Source: Cryoendolithus antarcticus
Taxonomy: Eukaryota; Ascomycota; Dothideomycetes; Cladosporiales; Cladosporiaceae
Length of the DNA: 64,000 nt
Assembly: GCA_002077065.1 (NCBI GenBank)
Contig: NAJO01000003.1
Span: 1,447,568 to 1,511,567, forward strand
Direction of reading: 5' to 3'
This document shows, piece by piece, positions 11,082-22,483 of this stretch; the first letter of the stretch is position 1; each line of letters begins with the position of its first letter. A program made the position numbers and the translations under genes. The notes beneath the pieces were generated by a model, which ran no database searches, was not told the origin of the DNA, and saw only the letters and a list, made by a program, of their open reading frames with translations.

Positions 11082-12054
11082 ATGGTGAGTTCCGCTGCTC
11101 AGGAACCTGGGGAAGCTCGCGACCACGAAACCCGCTCACTGACAATCATGGCACAGGCGACAGGACTCCCCGCCGGCTGGGTATGACCCCTCGCAATATC
11201 GTAGAGAACCCGACATGTGACCACCCAGTCTTCTGACGGCAGCACCAGGAAGTTCGCCACTCAAACAGCAAGAACCTCCCGTACTACTTCAACCCAGGCA
11301 CCAAAGAATCGCGCTGGGAACCCCCAGAGGGCACTGACAGTGAGTCTCTCAAACACTACATGGGCCAGTACCACACGGCGCAGCTCGGCCGCGACGGCAC
11401 CATGGACCAACAATCCCTTGAAGGCAAGATCCGATGCGCCCACCTGCTCGTCAAGCATCGCGATTCGAGACGTGCGTCTTCGTGGCGTGAAGCGCAGATT
11501 ACGAGATCCAAGGACGAGGCGAGGGAGATCATTGAGGCGCATGAGGGGAGGATCAAGAGTGGTGAGAGTAGTTTGGGGGATTTGGCGACGACTGAGAGTG
11601 ATTGTAGCTCGGCGAGGAAGCGAGGTGATCTGTAAGTTCTTCCCGACTGACTGGATTGAATGACCTCGTGTTACGATGCTTTGTCTTTGGACGATGTCGA
11701 TTGGCACGTGGTGATGAGCTTGGCATCTGGATGATATGCGTAATTCTTGTGAGACCACGGCTGACACCCTGATACAGCGGCTTCTTCGGCCATGGTGATA
11801 TGCAAAAGGAATTTGAGGAGGCTTCGTTCGCGCTGAAGCCTGGTGAGATCTCGCCGATCGTGGAGACCGCTTCTGGACTTCACATCATTGAGAGGTATGT
11901 CCGTGCAATTTCCATTACTGCCCTATCGTCTTTGCGTACGACCTGTGTTGTGGTCACGAAACCATTGCACTGGAATCTTCGGCACTTCTATGCAGGAACC
12001 CGCAATTGGAGAGGCGTGGTTGGCTAACAAATGCTTTGTTCTAGGCTCGAGTGA
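11082..12054 (+). CDS. ESS1: Peptidyl-prolyl isomerase PIN1/ESS1 (WW-parvulin)
   Basis: Five exons: 11082-11084, 11157-11180, 11249-11631, 11778-11894 and 12045-12054, giving 178 residues, the usual size. The first coding exon is only the ATG, followed at once by GTGAGT; the last carries three codons (RLE family ending). The WW domain (about residues 4-36) starts LPAGWEVRHS and has the second Trp in SRWEPP. The parvulin domain (about 65-178) shows [19 protein letters not shown], whose arginines bind the phosphate of pSer/pThr-Pro, the catalytic-cysteine segment [14 protein letters not shown], and GLHIIER. Ess1 isomerises phospho-Ser/Thr-Pro bonds, notably in the RNA polymerase II CTD, in the nucleus. 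All introns have good donors; the 146- and 150-nt ones are long for this window. Confidence 0.93.
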
Positions 12055-12879
12055 TCGTGGAATGTTGGGGAAAATACAAGTAGCTCGTACGCCCTCCTGT
12101 ACCCGATCTCACTCTTGTTCCTGGGCGTACGGTCTCCGCATCGCTGCCGCGATGGTATTGATGACAGCAGGCGGTTTGCTCAATACTTCTGATAATTTGA
12201 CTAGCGCATACACGTTGGTAAGAGACCTGTTCGAGATACTTGGTGAGCCGCTGCTTGCAGTACAGCTTTCCTTGTCTCTTCTACAAAGACTCCTTTCCTT
12301 GGCGTCTACTCCGTCTCTGACTATACCGCGCTCGTGTAAACACGTCAAACTGTTGGCTATCACACAGTCACGGGAGCCTGCAGGAAATTATCGACCACAG
12401 TCACGGATTTGCGTTGTGCTCACAAGCTCTAACTCTCAGAACAAATCATGAGAAAGGTCTCTTACCCGCAGTCATATCGCACTCGTTCCCTGTTTACCCG
12501 ATCGATCTTCGGTCTCCGAAGCTGTGCGCTCCATGCGACAGCAAGGCTGCTTCATCACATTCGCTCCTGCCTCCCACGAGTCCCAAAAGAACACCCAGTC
12601 TTGGCACTCCGTCACGGCATCTCACTCACGGAAGGCACTCTACGTGCTCAATCGCTACTTCACTGCTTCGTCCGAGCGACCTTTCTCGTTTGCGTTGACC
12701 CTCGCTTTCATTCACCACCACACTCGTTTCACATTACTCAATCCAACCAGGACGACGAACTCGATCACTTTCAATTACACAACCCAGCACGACAGAGTCT
12801 ATACGATAGTCATTATCTCGCCCTGCGCATCTCTCAGCTTCCTACAAGTCGAGCGAACACGACACCGGCCTTCGCCAGC
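12055..12879. other. Intergenic region, 5' region of the 12880 gene
   Basis: About 825 bp. The frame of the next gene is open upstream to about 12448, but the upstream sequence reads as basic, Ser/His/Arg-rich translation with no domain, so I take it as 5' UTR rather than an N-terminal extension. Confidence 0.4.
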
Positions 12880-14142
12880 ATGACCGACAAGACCCGCCTT
12901 TCCTGGATGCGCCCCCAAGACAACACACGCAACATCTGGTCCAAGCAACGCGTCCCCGCAAAGTCCACGAGCGATAACTTCGCCGGCGACACCTTCTCCT
13001 ACGATGACGAGCACCTCGCTCCTTTCCTCATGCCCAAAGAGCTGAACGACCCAAAGCTGCTGCCCCGTAAGATCCTGCTCGCGGCTAATGATTGGGCTCA
13101 GGCTGGCGCTGCGCTGGAGACGGCGCTTGGGCGTATTGGCAAGCTGAGGGCTGAGGCTGTCACGAGGGGGTGGCCGGACAAGGCATCGACTGTGCATCTG
13201 ACACGCGTTCACTGGGTGTATCAGGGTTCGGAGGAGGAGAGTACGGCTTCGCATATCCCGCTCGAGGCCGAGACTCCACCGACTGTGTCTGGTGCTCAGT
13301 CGCTGCTTGTTGGACCTGTGTCTCCTGGTCCTCAGCTGGCTCCTCCTATGTTGCCGGTGCCAACTGCCACCACGCAAAAGCCCGCCGTGCTGGTCGCGCC
13401 CATGCCGAACATGGGTGTTGGCATGGAATCCCCACCCTTCACTCCTCAGCTCAGCGTTGCGCCAGTCACGCCGGCGAATCCTGTCGATGCCGGCAAGATC
13501 ACCACACCTGATCTAGTAAAGGTTAATAGCCAGCTCGTCATGCCCGTAAATGCTGAGCCTCTCTCTCCACCGAGTAGCGCACTGCCATCCGTACCGGCGA
13601 ACACGCCAGTCTCCACCGCCCCGACCACCGGCGCCACCACACCTGCTACATCAGCCGCGGTCTCCCCTCCCGTCCTCGTCGTCATCCCTGGCGCCTACCC
13701 TCTCTCGTCCCATCCACCTCCCACCACCCTCCCATCCACCGCTACTCTGCCCACCTCCCCAGTCAACCCCTCCGCAACCTTTGACGAGAACGCCTGGGAA
13801 ACCTTCCTCCGGCAGTTCCACGCCGAGCTCGAAGACCTCAAGAAAAACTCCCTCAAACGCTTCAAAGGGTTCGGCATAGACCAGGATACGCTCGCGCACG
13901 AGTACTCGCATGGCGGGTACGCAAGCATCGCTCGACCTGTTCATGCCGATCATGGGACGCTTGAGGAGTTCAAGACAAAGGGCGACGAGTGGGATACCAA
14001 GGGAGGGCTGGGCAGGTTTGTGGAATGGAGAGATGGTGTGAGGGGGCTTTACAAGCAATATGAGGAGAAAGTCAAGGCTGTCAAGGAGCCGGAGTTGGAG
14101 GTGGTGAAGAGGGAGAGGATCGCGAGCGGGTTGCCGTTGTGA
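12880..14142 (+). CDS. Uncharacterised fungal protein with Pro/Thr/Val-rich middle
   Basis: A single-exon 420-residue protein, not recognised. I chose the ATG at 12880 because the sequence becomes protein-like there (MTDKTRLSWMRPQDNTRNIW). Two folded-looking ends flank a disordered middle. The N-terminal 115 residues contain LLAANDWAQAGAALETALGRIG, probably helical. Residues about 130-300 are Pro/Thr/Ala/Val-rich and low in complexity. The C-terminal 120 residues contain WETFLRQFHAELEDLKKN and a FVEWRDGVRGLYKQYEEKVKAV helix and end in charged sequence. There is no signal peptide or membrane segment. Its strong coding character and codon bias support a real gene; function is unknown. Confidence 0.65.
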   Translation: MTDKTRLSWMRPQDNTRNIWSKQRVPAKSTSDNFAGDTFSYDDEHLAPFLMPKELNDPKLLPRKILLAANDWAQAGAALETALGRIGKLRAEAVTRGWPDKASTVHLTRVHWVYQGSEEESTASHIPLEAETPPTVSGAQSLLVGPVSPGPQLAPPMLPVPTATTQKPAVLVAPMPNMGVGMESPPFTPQLSVAPVTPANPVDAGKITTPDLVKVNSQLVMPVNAEPLSPPSSALPSVPANTPVSTAPTTGATTPATSAAVSPPVLVVIPGAYPLSSHPPPTTLPSTATLPTSPVNPSATFDENAWETFLRQFHAELEDLKKNSLKRFKGFGIDQDTLAHEYSHGGYASIARPVHADHGTLEEFKTKGDEWDTKGGLGRFVEWRDGVRGLYKQYEEKVKAVKEPELEVVKRERIASGLPL

Positions 14143-14857
14143 GGGAGACCTGATATGTGGTGACGAGGAACGACGACAGCGGAGTAGGAGAGACGAGTTT
14201 TGCTGGGGTTCATCCGATGGACTTGGCGGATGTATCATGATTATGTCTTGCGGGTAGCGGTGGCGTCTGGGATGACACCTCGGCGTAATCCTTGTTTTTG
14301 GCGAAGTATACCCTACGAACGGTTTTGCGACTGAGCATGATGGGTCTAGCGCTGGCGCTGGACGGAACGGATGAATTGGTCGTCCATACCTGGAATGACA
14401 GAGTGAAGGACATGACTTCAGGCTGCATCGGTGCGGGGAGTACCCTAGTCTTCCCTAATGTAACTCCATCAAGCATCATCCCCTATGCAGTGGTCCTCTA
14501 TCGTACATGTATTGGTACATTCGAGTGCTTTCGTCGTCCCTCCTGCCGGGCTCTTGCGGAGGGGTATTGGTGGATCGGCCTGCAGGTGCAGCAGGCTGCT
14601 TCTTCATCACCGCCTCAACATACCAAGCACATTGCGATCCTGACGGCTGATGTTACCGCGCGCATGGAATCGCGCATGGGACGGTGCCGTCGGCACCTCA
14701 TTTTCAAATCCCCTGTGGTGCTGCATTGGCCCGCGCCCTCGCAATCCAAGACCATATCCTCGCGATGCAACTTGCCCATCGTCCGTCCGCGTCCGCGCTC
14801 CTCATCTGGACTGCTTCTCTCCAGTCTCGAACCGTTCGGTTCTGCTCCATGCAACAC
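14143..14857. other. Convergent 3' intergenic region
   Basis: About 700 bp between the convergent orphan gene and the uL14m gene. A 320-codon plus-strand frame (14292-15254) crosses it and runs antisense over the ribosomal protein gene. It is Ser/Pro/Arg-rich and is treated as a shadow. Confidence 0.45.
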
Positions 14858-15324
14858 TCACAAATGCATCGGCGCCAAACTCAACACCTTCCCCCATCCC
14901 CGTTCCCTCAACTCCCTTCCCACCACTCCGCTCAACCGCGTCCCTATCGGCTCCCCCGCCTTGGAGATCAACACGCAAGCATTGTCTCCAAACTTTACCA
15001 CGCTCCCATCCTTCCTTTGCACCTGCTTCGCCGTCCTCACCACCACCGCGTGCCTGATATCCCCGCGACGAACTTTGTTTGCTGAGGAGACTGTGGATTT
15101 GGATGAGGAGGCTGTCTCGGGGCCGAAGGAGCGCTGTTTCTGGACGACTATGACTATGCGGTCGCCTATGGAGGCTGCGCGCTTCATTTTGAGGACTTGG
15201 ATGCATTCTGCCAGCGCGGCGCCGGAGTTGTCGATTACATTTAGCATTGTCTGACCACCTCTCCGTTAGCTTGGAGGTGGACATGAGGATATAGGAGGGC
15301 AGTGTGTACCTTTAGTTGGATCAT
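14858..15324 (-). CDS. MRPL38: Mitochondrial large-subunit ribosomal protein uL14m
   Basis: Two exons: 15310-15324 (five codons, MIQLK) and 14858-15250, giving 135 residues. The 59-nt intron is GTACAC..CAG. The join restores the standard L14 N-terminus, MIQLKTMLNVIDNSGA. Typical uL14 motifs follow: GAALAECIQVLKMK, GDRIVIVVQ, VRRGDIRHAVVVRTA, FGDNACVLI and GTRLSGVVGRELR. Length matches yeast Mrpl38 rather than the cytosolic uL23/uL14 partner proteins. It binds 21S rRNA at the subunit interface of the mitoribosome. It is divergent from SET9 across about 520 bp. Confidence 0.93.
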
Positions 15325-15842
15325 GGTGGCGATAATGGTGCCTCCGAGGGCAACGTGAGTGATTATACTAATAACCTCAGTGTTTCCGTCTTCGTTCGAG
15401 GTTCATTGATACTCGATACTAGCGCCATCTCGGATCGGCATGCCGAAGAAGCCGGCGCGCAACATCTCATGCACATGCAGATGACAAGGGGGGGGGGGCT
15501 GGTGAGTGCGGTACCTGAATGCCATTCACAATAATTACTGCAGTGAGTGTGCTGCATAACAATGCCTACACAAAGAGTCGCGACGCTTCACTATCGCCAC
15601 AATCACTTCTAGACTGTTCGCGCGCGGAAGATGCACGAGGAATGTCTCTGCCGCATCCGGATGCCAGCCTCACTCTAAAATCAGCCCTTTGAGAGAGAGC
15701 CTGTGGAACATTGGCGCTTCCACTTGCAGTGACTGCGTCTGCCACTCCTGATCACTACGAGAGCCTCGAGGACATGATACGGCCAAGGAGATGCGTGACT
15801 ATGCGATAGTGAGGAGTGACGATCACGAGACTACGCGCGACG
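15325..15842. other. Divergent promoter region (uL14m / SET9)
   Basis: About 520 bp holding the promoters of both genes. It contains a homopolymeric run of eleven G near 15488-15498, a site prone to sequencing error. No coding feature is seen. Confidence 0.4.
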
Positions 15843-18800
15843 ATGGCACCTCACGTCAATGACCTCGAGGAGGCACTGAAGAAGAAGGGCGGACTGACCC
15901 TCTCGCAATTGGCCAACTACGACGACATCATTACTGATGCGCTGGTGGATCGCGTAAGCCTGATCATGTCTGACTGCGAGACTCACATTCACTGACAACA
16001 TACGGCACAGGTCTACTTCTGGTCCACGATCCGCAAGCTGAAGCCCAACTTTCACCCCTCGCGCTCCATAATTGAGGAGCCCATCACCACGATCCTCCGT
16101 CGCGACACGGTCATCAACAAGGATCCCGTCACCGCTCTACGGAAATTACTATCTCTCCCTGGTCTGGCCCGATACTTCTGCTCACTGCGCTCCACAGACG
16201 AGAAAGAGCACTTCGAACGCCACTTGCGAAAGTATGTCAACATCTACCTCCCGGACTGCCCCTTCGAAGTGGGCACAACGAATCGCTATACCATCGTCAC
16301 GCACGAGGCATGCATCACCGCGAGGAGGGTTATAAGGCAGGGCGAGCCGGTCAAGTACCTTACGGGGATCCAGGTTGAGATGACGGAGAGGGAGGAGAAA
16401 GAGCTGTCTTCGCGCACCGATTTCAGCATCGTCATATCGTCGAGGAGGAAGCGACCGAGCTTGTTCCTTGGTCCAGCGAGATTCGCGAACCATGACTGCG
16501 ACTCTAATGCTAAGCTGTCTACTAGTGGAGCACATGGGATTCATATCGTGGCTAGGAGGAGTATTGCTATTGGCGAGGAGATTACGGTCACCTATGGAGA
16601 GGACTACTTCGGGCAGGACAACTGCGAATGTCTCTGCGCCACGTGCGAGCGCTTGCTAAGGAACGGGTGGGATCCGGAGGGACCTATGTTGCATGAGAGT
16701 AGTAGCGAAGAAGAGTCTGAAGAAGAGGCCGACGGGTTCAAGGCGAAGAGGAGAAGTGCAGCGAAGAGAGAGAGGAGCATCTTTGACGCTCCTTGGCCAG
16801 GCGCGTTAAAGAGGAAGAGAGGCATGGAAAGTCCTGCAGTGGCTGAGAGTGAGACGAGCCAGATCCTCAGGAAGAAGAGAGGCCGCTTTGGGCGGAAGCC
16901 GAAGGGCAAGACTGGGAGACCCGCCAATCGCTTACTGGAGGATGCAGATGGTCAGCCTCTGAGCTCTGCAGATGCGCGCAACATCATGGCCGAATGGTTC
17001 GAGCAACGACATGGCGCTCAAGACCAGGAGTCTGATGCAGAGGTGTCCAAACCACCTGCGCGACGGGGCCGGAAGCCGAAGGTCAAGCAGGAATCAAAAG
17101 AGGACGAAGAGATTGAAGTCGTCAGGAAACAAAGCTGGCTTACTCGCAGCGTGGGCGTGCTTTGCGATGTCATGGGCCGAGCACTTGGTACCGTGCAGGA
17201 TGAGATCGACGCTGTGAACCGCGAGACCGCCAAGCTAATGGGCTGGAAGCCAGAGGACGTGCCCTCGCATTACATTAATGGCGCGGCAGAGCTTCATGGT
17301 CAGATTGAAGAGCAAGACGAAGACGCTGATGATGAAAACGTTGATGACGATGACGATAACGACGGCTTCGTGCTCAACAGCCGGGATCTGGGTAACGGGC
17401 ACAGGCTTCGCACCTCGGCATCACGATCGATGGGACTAGACGGTGCACGCGACGAACGACCTGGATGCCATGAGTTCGAAAGCTTGCAGTCAGCAGGTAA
17501 GCTGGATTTCGGCATCACGAAGCCGTTGAAGGCGTTGGCCGCGCCACAAACTACCAGCAAGACTTCAGCCTACAGCACTGGTCTGAGCAGCCCTGCGCCT
17601 AGTCCATTCCCTTCGCCACCGGCCACAGCATCGACGAAGACAAAGATCACCTCGACAATGAAGGTGCAAAAGCTCCGCACTGAAGGCCTCAGGAAGGTCC
17701 GCAGTGAGAGCAGCTTGCGCAACGTCGTCAATGTCGACGACGCAAAGCTCAGCGATAAAGACAGAGATGACGTCTTTGAGGTGCCGCTTTCCCCTGTGCC
17801 CAATGCTGCGCCGGTGAAGAGAGGACCAGGTCGGCCGCGGAAGAAGCCGAGGACGCTCAAGACGAAGCGTGAGACTGAGAACAGCACATCAGATACGCTG
17901 CAGAGCCCCGCTGAGACGACTTCAATGTCATCGGTCTTCAGCCGCTCCAGTGAACTCGACAAGGCGGAGTCGACGTCCTCAGTGGACGACTCGCCAGACC
18001 CGCCCGAAGGCTTCTCGAAGCGTAGCATCCTGAGCGATATGGTGAACATGTACACTACCGACACTCCGCCTGTCGAAGATGAGGACATGCCCGACGCGAC
18101 AATGAAAGCTGGCACGGCAACAGCAGCTCGTGGCCGCTTTCCCAAACGAAGACCCGTCCGCGGGCTCCACGCAACTGAATCGCTCACCCCCATCCTTGAG
18201 GCCTCCGGCCGCCGCAACGCACTTCACCATACACCAGCAGACACACTCCCTTCACCACCCGACGAAGAGACAGCACGTCCGAAGCGCGGCCCCCCACGCG
18301 TCCAGCACGACCACATCAACCCCGCTCTCCTCCTCACAACGCCCCTCCACCGCTTCGTCACCTGCCGAAACTGCGACGAGGATTTCCTGCAATCGGATGG
18401 CACGCGCTATGAGATGCGGATCGCGTGTCCGAGGTGCGAGAGGCATAGCAAGTTGTATGGGTTTTATTGGCCTAAGTGTGAGAGGGAGGGGAAGTGGGAC
18501 AATGAGGAGAGGGTGCTGGATCATCGGACTATTCATCGGTTTTTGCCGAGGGGGGAGGGGAGTGATAGTGAGGAGGAGGGGCAGGAGAGCGAGGAGGAGG
18601 TTGGGAAGAAGCAGGGGAGGGTTGCAAGGTTGAGGGAGACGGATCGGAGGAGGAGTGAGAGTTTGAATGGGAAGACTGTTCAGCCGCCGCTGAAGCAGAG
18701 AGGGAAGAGCGCGATGGTCGTCGAGACGGCCAAGCCTGCTCCAGCCAGGCGGTCCAGAGGCATCAAGGTCGAAGAAGTCACGCCTGTCAAGCGTGGACGA

Positions 18801-18878
18801 GGGCGACCACCGCGTGTCAAGATTGCTGAGAAAGTTCCAGCGCCTATATCAGCGAGACGATCACGACGAAGTGGCTGA
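15843..18878 (+). CDS. SET9: Histone H4-K20 methyltransferase SET9 (Suv4-20 family)
   Basis: Two exons, 15843-15953 and 16011-18878 (57-nt intron, GTAAGC..CAG), giving 992 residues. The start MAPHVNDLEEALKKKGGLTLSQLANYDD matches the family. The SET domain (about residues 110-250) shows FLGPARFANHDCDSNA (the cofactor-binding NHDC), GEEITVTYGEDYFG and the post-SET cysteines NCECLCATCERLL. Long acidic and basic linkers follow, with several AT-hook-like GRP cores (RRGRKPK, KRGPGRPRKK, KRGRGRPP). A cysteine-rich block near residues 835-870 (TCRNCDE, CPRCERHSKLYGFYWPKCEREGK) is a zinc-ribbon-like segment seen in fungal Set9 proteins. Set9 methylates histone H4 Lys20 in chromatin, affecting heterochromatin and DNA-damage signalling. 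Confidence 0.93.
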
Positions 18879-19042
18879 GCTCTTGTACGGGACCTATTGC
18901 TTCCGAGTGTACCAGATATATTCCCGATCGCCGTGAGTACGACGCGCGCGAGGAGGATCTCTATCACAGATATCTCTAGATAGCTCACACCTGCCAAACA
19001 TCCTTACCCACACCCCAGCCATGCTTTCAGCTATAGGTAGTC

Positions 19043-20924
19043 TCATACCTCCTTCACCCCGCCAAGCGGTGGCTCCTGCCGTCCGAGCGGTGCAATGTCC
19101 CCGAAACTCACATGCCTCGCCCCCGCGAAGCCCTGCACACCCTCCCTTCCCTCTACCCCAGCCCCTTTATCCTCACGACTCACGTACGTCGGCAGCCTGC
19201 CGATTCCCATTCCTCCCGCTCCCCATTCCCTCCCCCTCTCTATATCTTTCACCTCCTCAACCCTCGCAGCATAACCCCAGCCCATCCCGCTAGGTCCCCC
19301 GGGTCCACCTGGTCTCGGCACCGGCATATGCATCGGACTCAGCGGCCGGCGTATCTCGTCCGGTAGATCCGCCAAAGGGACGGGCGTCAGTGGACGATCG
19401 GGCGTTGGTGGCGAGGGACCTGCTGGGCGGGAGGGGTAGAAGGACTCGTCTGCGTAGTGATGTGGTTGGGTCTGGGGGTTTGGAACGGGGATTGTGGAGC
19501 GGAAGGGGGGGCTGGAGGGGAAGTTTGTTGGGTTAGCAGGCTGGGGGTGGTAGGGATTAGATGCGTAGGGATGGTCGAGAGCCCCATTGTTGCTGCTCGC
19601 GGCGTCTGGGAAGGCTCCGGTACCGGAAGGGCCGCTGTTGTTGGGTCGAAGTGGCCGACGTGGAGGACCACGACGGGATTCATTCCTACCATTCGTCCTG
19701 CCTAGTATCACAGCTCGTCAGCGATCCATTCGATATATCTGTAGAGCGTGAAGGAGACAGGTGTACGTACATACCGCCTCTATTCCCTCTTCTCCCTCCT
19801 CCATCCCTCTCATCATCCTCCCACTCGTCGCCCCAATCGTCGTCCTCCGCGTCAAACCCGCCACCTCGTCGTCTCCTCCCTCTCAGCCCATTCCCACCTC
19901 TCCGCCTCATTCCATTCGCAGCCGCCCGCTCAGCCATCATCTGCCTCAGATCTCTCTCCAGTGACTCTCTCCCACCTCCTGCTCCCGCGCCACCCGTACC
20001 CGGCAAGCCTTGCCCTCCCAAAGCGGCGGCGAACTGAGCTTGTAACTGTTGGATCTGCGCCTGTAAGCTACCGGGATCGTTCATCATGCCATTCGTCTGC
20101 ATTTGCCTGAAATTCTGCGATAGTTTCTCCAGGTATTGTTTCTGCTTCTGCTCGGCGTTGGAGCCGAAGAGCATGTCGTGCAGCTGGGAGATCTGCTCCG
20201 CGTATGACTTCGCTGCTGGAGAGTCTTGGGTCGCCATGAGCGGGTCGTTCGCTGCCGACATTTGGCGGAGGCGAGCCGCAAGCAGGGCGTCGATGTCTTT
20301 GTCTTGGGAGGGTGGATTCCAGGGCTTGCGGCCACTACTGGAGTAAGGATCGGTCCAGGATTGTGGTCCAGCCCAAGATGGAGGTGGACACCAGGGCGGC
20401 ATCGTCGTGTCGCCCCATGGACCCCATGGAAGTCGACCTTTGCCTTTCTCTCGCGCACTGTACTCGTTCAAGATCTCGCCGAGCAGACTGTAATCTCGTC
20501 CTGTCCACTCGCTGCTCGGCTTCCAGCCTCCCGGCCATGGTCCGGGACCCATGATGCCTCCCGCTCCACAACCGCCACCATAAGGCCCACTGCCGTGCCC
20601 ATTCGCATACCCAGCCATATTGCCATACCCCACATTCATTCCCATACCCATCGGCCCCTGCATCGGCATTCCCGGCCACCCTCCAGGCATCATCATCTGC
20701 ATCGCCCCTCCTCGCGCGAACACGCGATCCATATAGTCAAACGGGTCGTGGTACCGGTCCTTCCCGTTACCTCCACGCTCGACGTACCAGTAGTTACTCC
20801 GCTTTGAGCCGTGGGAGCGGTGATTATCGCAGTTTGGTGGACCGGGGCAGCAGGATCGAAAGCAGTCGGCGGGAAGGTAGAGTTGGGTGTATTTGTGGGA
20901 GGGGAGGGAACAGTCGGCGCCCAT
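19043..20924 (-). CDS. Uncharacterised Gly/Met/Pro-rich protein with N-terminal Cys cluster
   Basis: Two exons, 19775-20924 and 19043-19701 (73-nt intron GTATGT..CTAG; phase continuity keeps a Gly-rich RGG-like stretch), giving about 602 residues. The first 45 residues hold a Cys/His cluster (ADCFRSCCPGPPNCDNH). A Met/Gly/Pro-rich stretch follows (about 70-140), then a WPGGWKPSSEWTGRDYSLLGEIL segment, a Gln-rich helix (AQIQQLQAQFAAAL) and an acidic-basic RGG-like tail. The C-terminal 200 residues are Pro/Asn/Ser-rich and end in GARHVSFGDIAPLG. I do not recognise a family. Composition suggests a largely disordered protein, perhaps RNA- or chromatin-associated, which is inference only. It is convergent with SET9, 164 bp apart. 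Confidence 0.65.
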
Positions 20925-21621
20925 GCTGTGGTGGTGTCTTTCTATGAGAGAGGGAGGGAGAGGCCGGGGGTTCGAGGCTCTTCTGTACGAGGTTGGAGGA
21001 TGTTAGGAGAAGAACAAGAGCACGAGGAGGACTGGAGAGAGGAAATGGTTGAGGCAGGCGCAACTTGCGTTCGTGACATTTGCGACGTGCGAGAGGAACG
21101 ACATGTTGAGTGCTGAGAAAAGACAGTGAAGCGGCGAGGCAGCATGCTGAGAGAAGCAGCGGTGAGATTGCGCTGACGCGGTGCTGTGATGTGAGAAATT
21201 GTAGCAAACACATCGAATAGCCAGAAATAATGTAAGAGTGGCAGGCCAGAGGCATGTCAGTCGAGAGGCAAGCCGACTCGACAAACAAAGTCAAGCATGA
21301 GCGAGATGTAGAAGGAAATTGGTTCGCCTTGCCATGCACCTCGATGGAAGGAAAATGGAGGCAGCTGAGTGCGAGCCATTCGGGTCGCCATGCAGGTATC
21401 CGGCCTTTGGGTCACACCGTGCCAGCCAATTCGAGTGGATTCATGATCTATCAATCCGGTTGCGGCTCCATCGACCTCCCTCCCAAAACTCAAAGTCCTC
21501 CAGCGCCTGCGCTAATCCCGGAATGCTTGCTTTTCGATGCTATCGCATGAAAGGGGCGAATAGCATTTTCCTGCCTGTAGTCTCGCCATGCGAATCTCCA
21601 TCGTGCGACACGTCCAGTGGG
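20925..21621. other. Intergenic region between two minus-strand genes
   Basis: About 700 bp: promoter of the Gly/Met-rich gene and 3' flank of the RPB9-like gene. Nothing coding is supported. Confidence 0.4.
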
Positions 21622-22483
21622 CTACTTCTTCGCATCCAGTGTAGACCACACGTTCTGGCAATTCACGCAGACATAGAACAGTGCCTGCACGTGATTGTTA
21701 GCAATAGCATCAACTCCAGCGAAAGCCATGATTAACTCACCATCCCCGTCTCAGCGGTCCGCTGCTGCGACTGAAAGTAAACCGCATCTCTTGTATGGCA
21801 CCTCTTGCATTCCACCTCGGCGTGCGGGAGCTATGATACCATATCCGTCAGCACATCTGTTCGGAAAAGACGCGCTGTATACCATGCTCATGAAGTCCTC
21901 CTCTTGCCTCCCGTTCAAGTCCCAGCACTTGACATCGTCCGCTCCCTCTTCTCCGCCTCGACCAGCTCCTCCTCTTCCACAGCACCTCCCATCTTTTCTT
22001 CCGGGTCATCCACCTCCAACGCCACATATCCGTCACTCGCCTGCCCACACAGCGGACACAGAATCTCCTGCCCGCAGAACGTGCACATCTCCGGCATGGG
22101 ATCATCGTCATCCGCATCTCCTCCGTCCATGAACGAGTCTGTAGGCATCACATATGGGTCATCACCTACTGTAGGGTCCTGCGCCACGTCCTCGACATTT
22201 CCTGCTGTCTCAGCAATCTGCTCTTGCAGGGAATTGCGGTAGACGCAAGCGGCGCGGGCTTCTTCGCTGTATTGGCAGGATTTGCATGAGAACATGAGGG
22301 TGTTGTCGTGGCTGTTTGCGTTGGGGTAGAGCATGTTGGAGCTGACTGACTGTTAGACTTGCTATCTGTAATCCAGTATGGTTCATCGGGTGCGTACCAT
22401 TCTCGACAAAAGCGGAAGCTGATTTTCTTCGACCCTTCCTCGTGCACGTCGGCGCCGATGTCGTCGGTGTCGTAGCTTGTCAT
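21622..22483 (-). CDS. RPB9: RNA polymerase II subunit Rpb9-like, with a mid-protein insertion and a frame inconsistency
   Basis: Proposed exons: 22398-22483, 21883-22341, 21741-21830 and 21622-21684. Introns at 22342-22397, 21831-21882 and 21685-21740 have good donors and acceptors. The first zinc site is FCRECSNMLYP..FSCKSCQY, and the second is VECKRCHTRDAVYFQSQQRTAETGM..FYVCVNCQNVW, which is diagnostic of Rpb9/TFIIS-type C-terminal ribbons. Rpb9 supports start-site selection and proofreading. Between the two sites lies an extra segment of over 80 residues with acidic stretches and CTFCGQEILCPLCG, absent from the usual 115-125-residue protein. Exon 21883-22341 does not keep one frame: its start needs one frame, while its end (CWDLNGRQEEDFMSM, in phase with the next exon) needs another. 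The switch lies somewhere in about 21925-22020. Either a small intron was missed, or there is an indel or assembly error. Confidence 0.8.

Noticed and set aside
13651..14238. A 195-codon minus-strand open frame
   Set aside because: It is the mirror image of the Pro/Thr-rich and C-terminal part of the 12880 gene; the plus-strand reading is much more protein-like.
14292..15254. A 320-codon plus-strand open frame
   Set aside because: It runs antisense over the secure uL14m gene, has Ser/Pro/Arg-rich random-looking composition and no domain.
15486..15500. An eleven-G homopolymer between uL14m and SET9
   Set aside because: A simple run with no evident function; noted only as a possible sequencing weak point.
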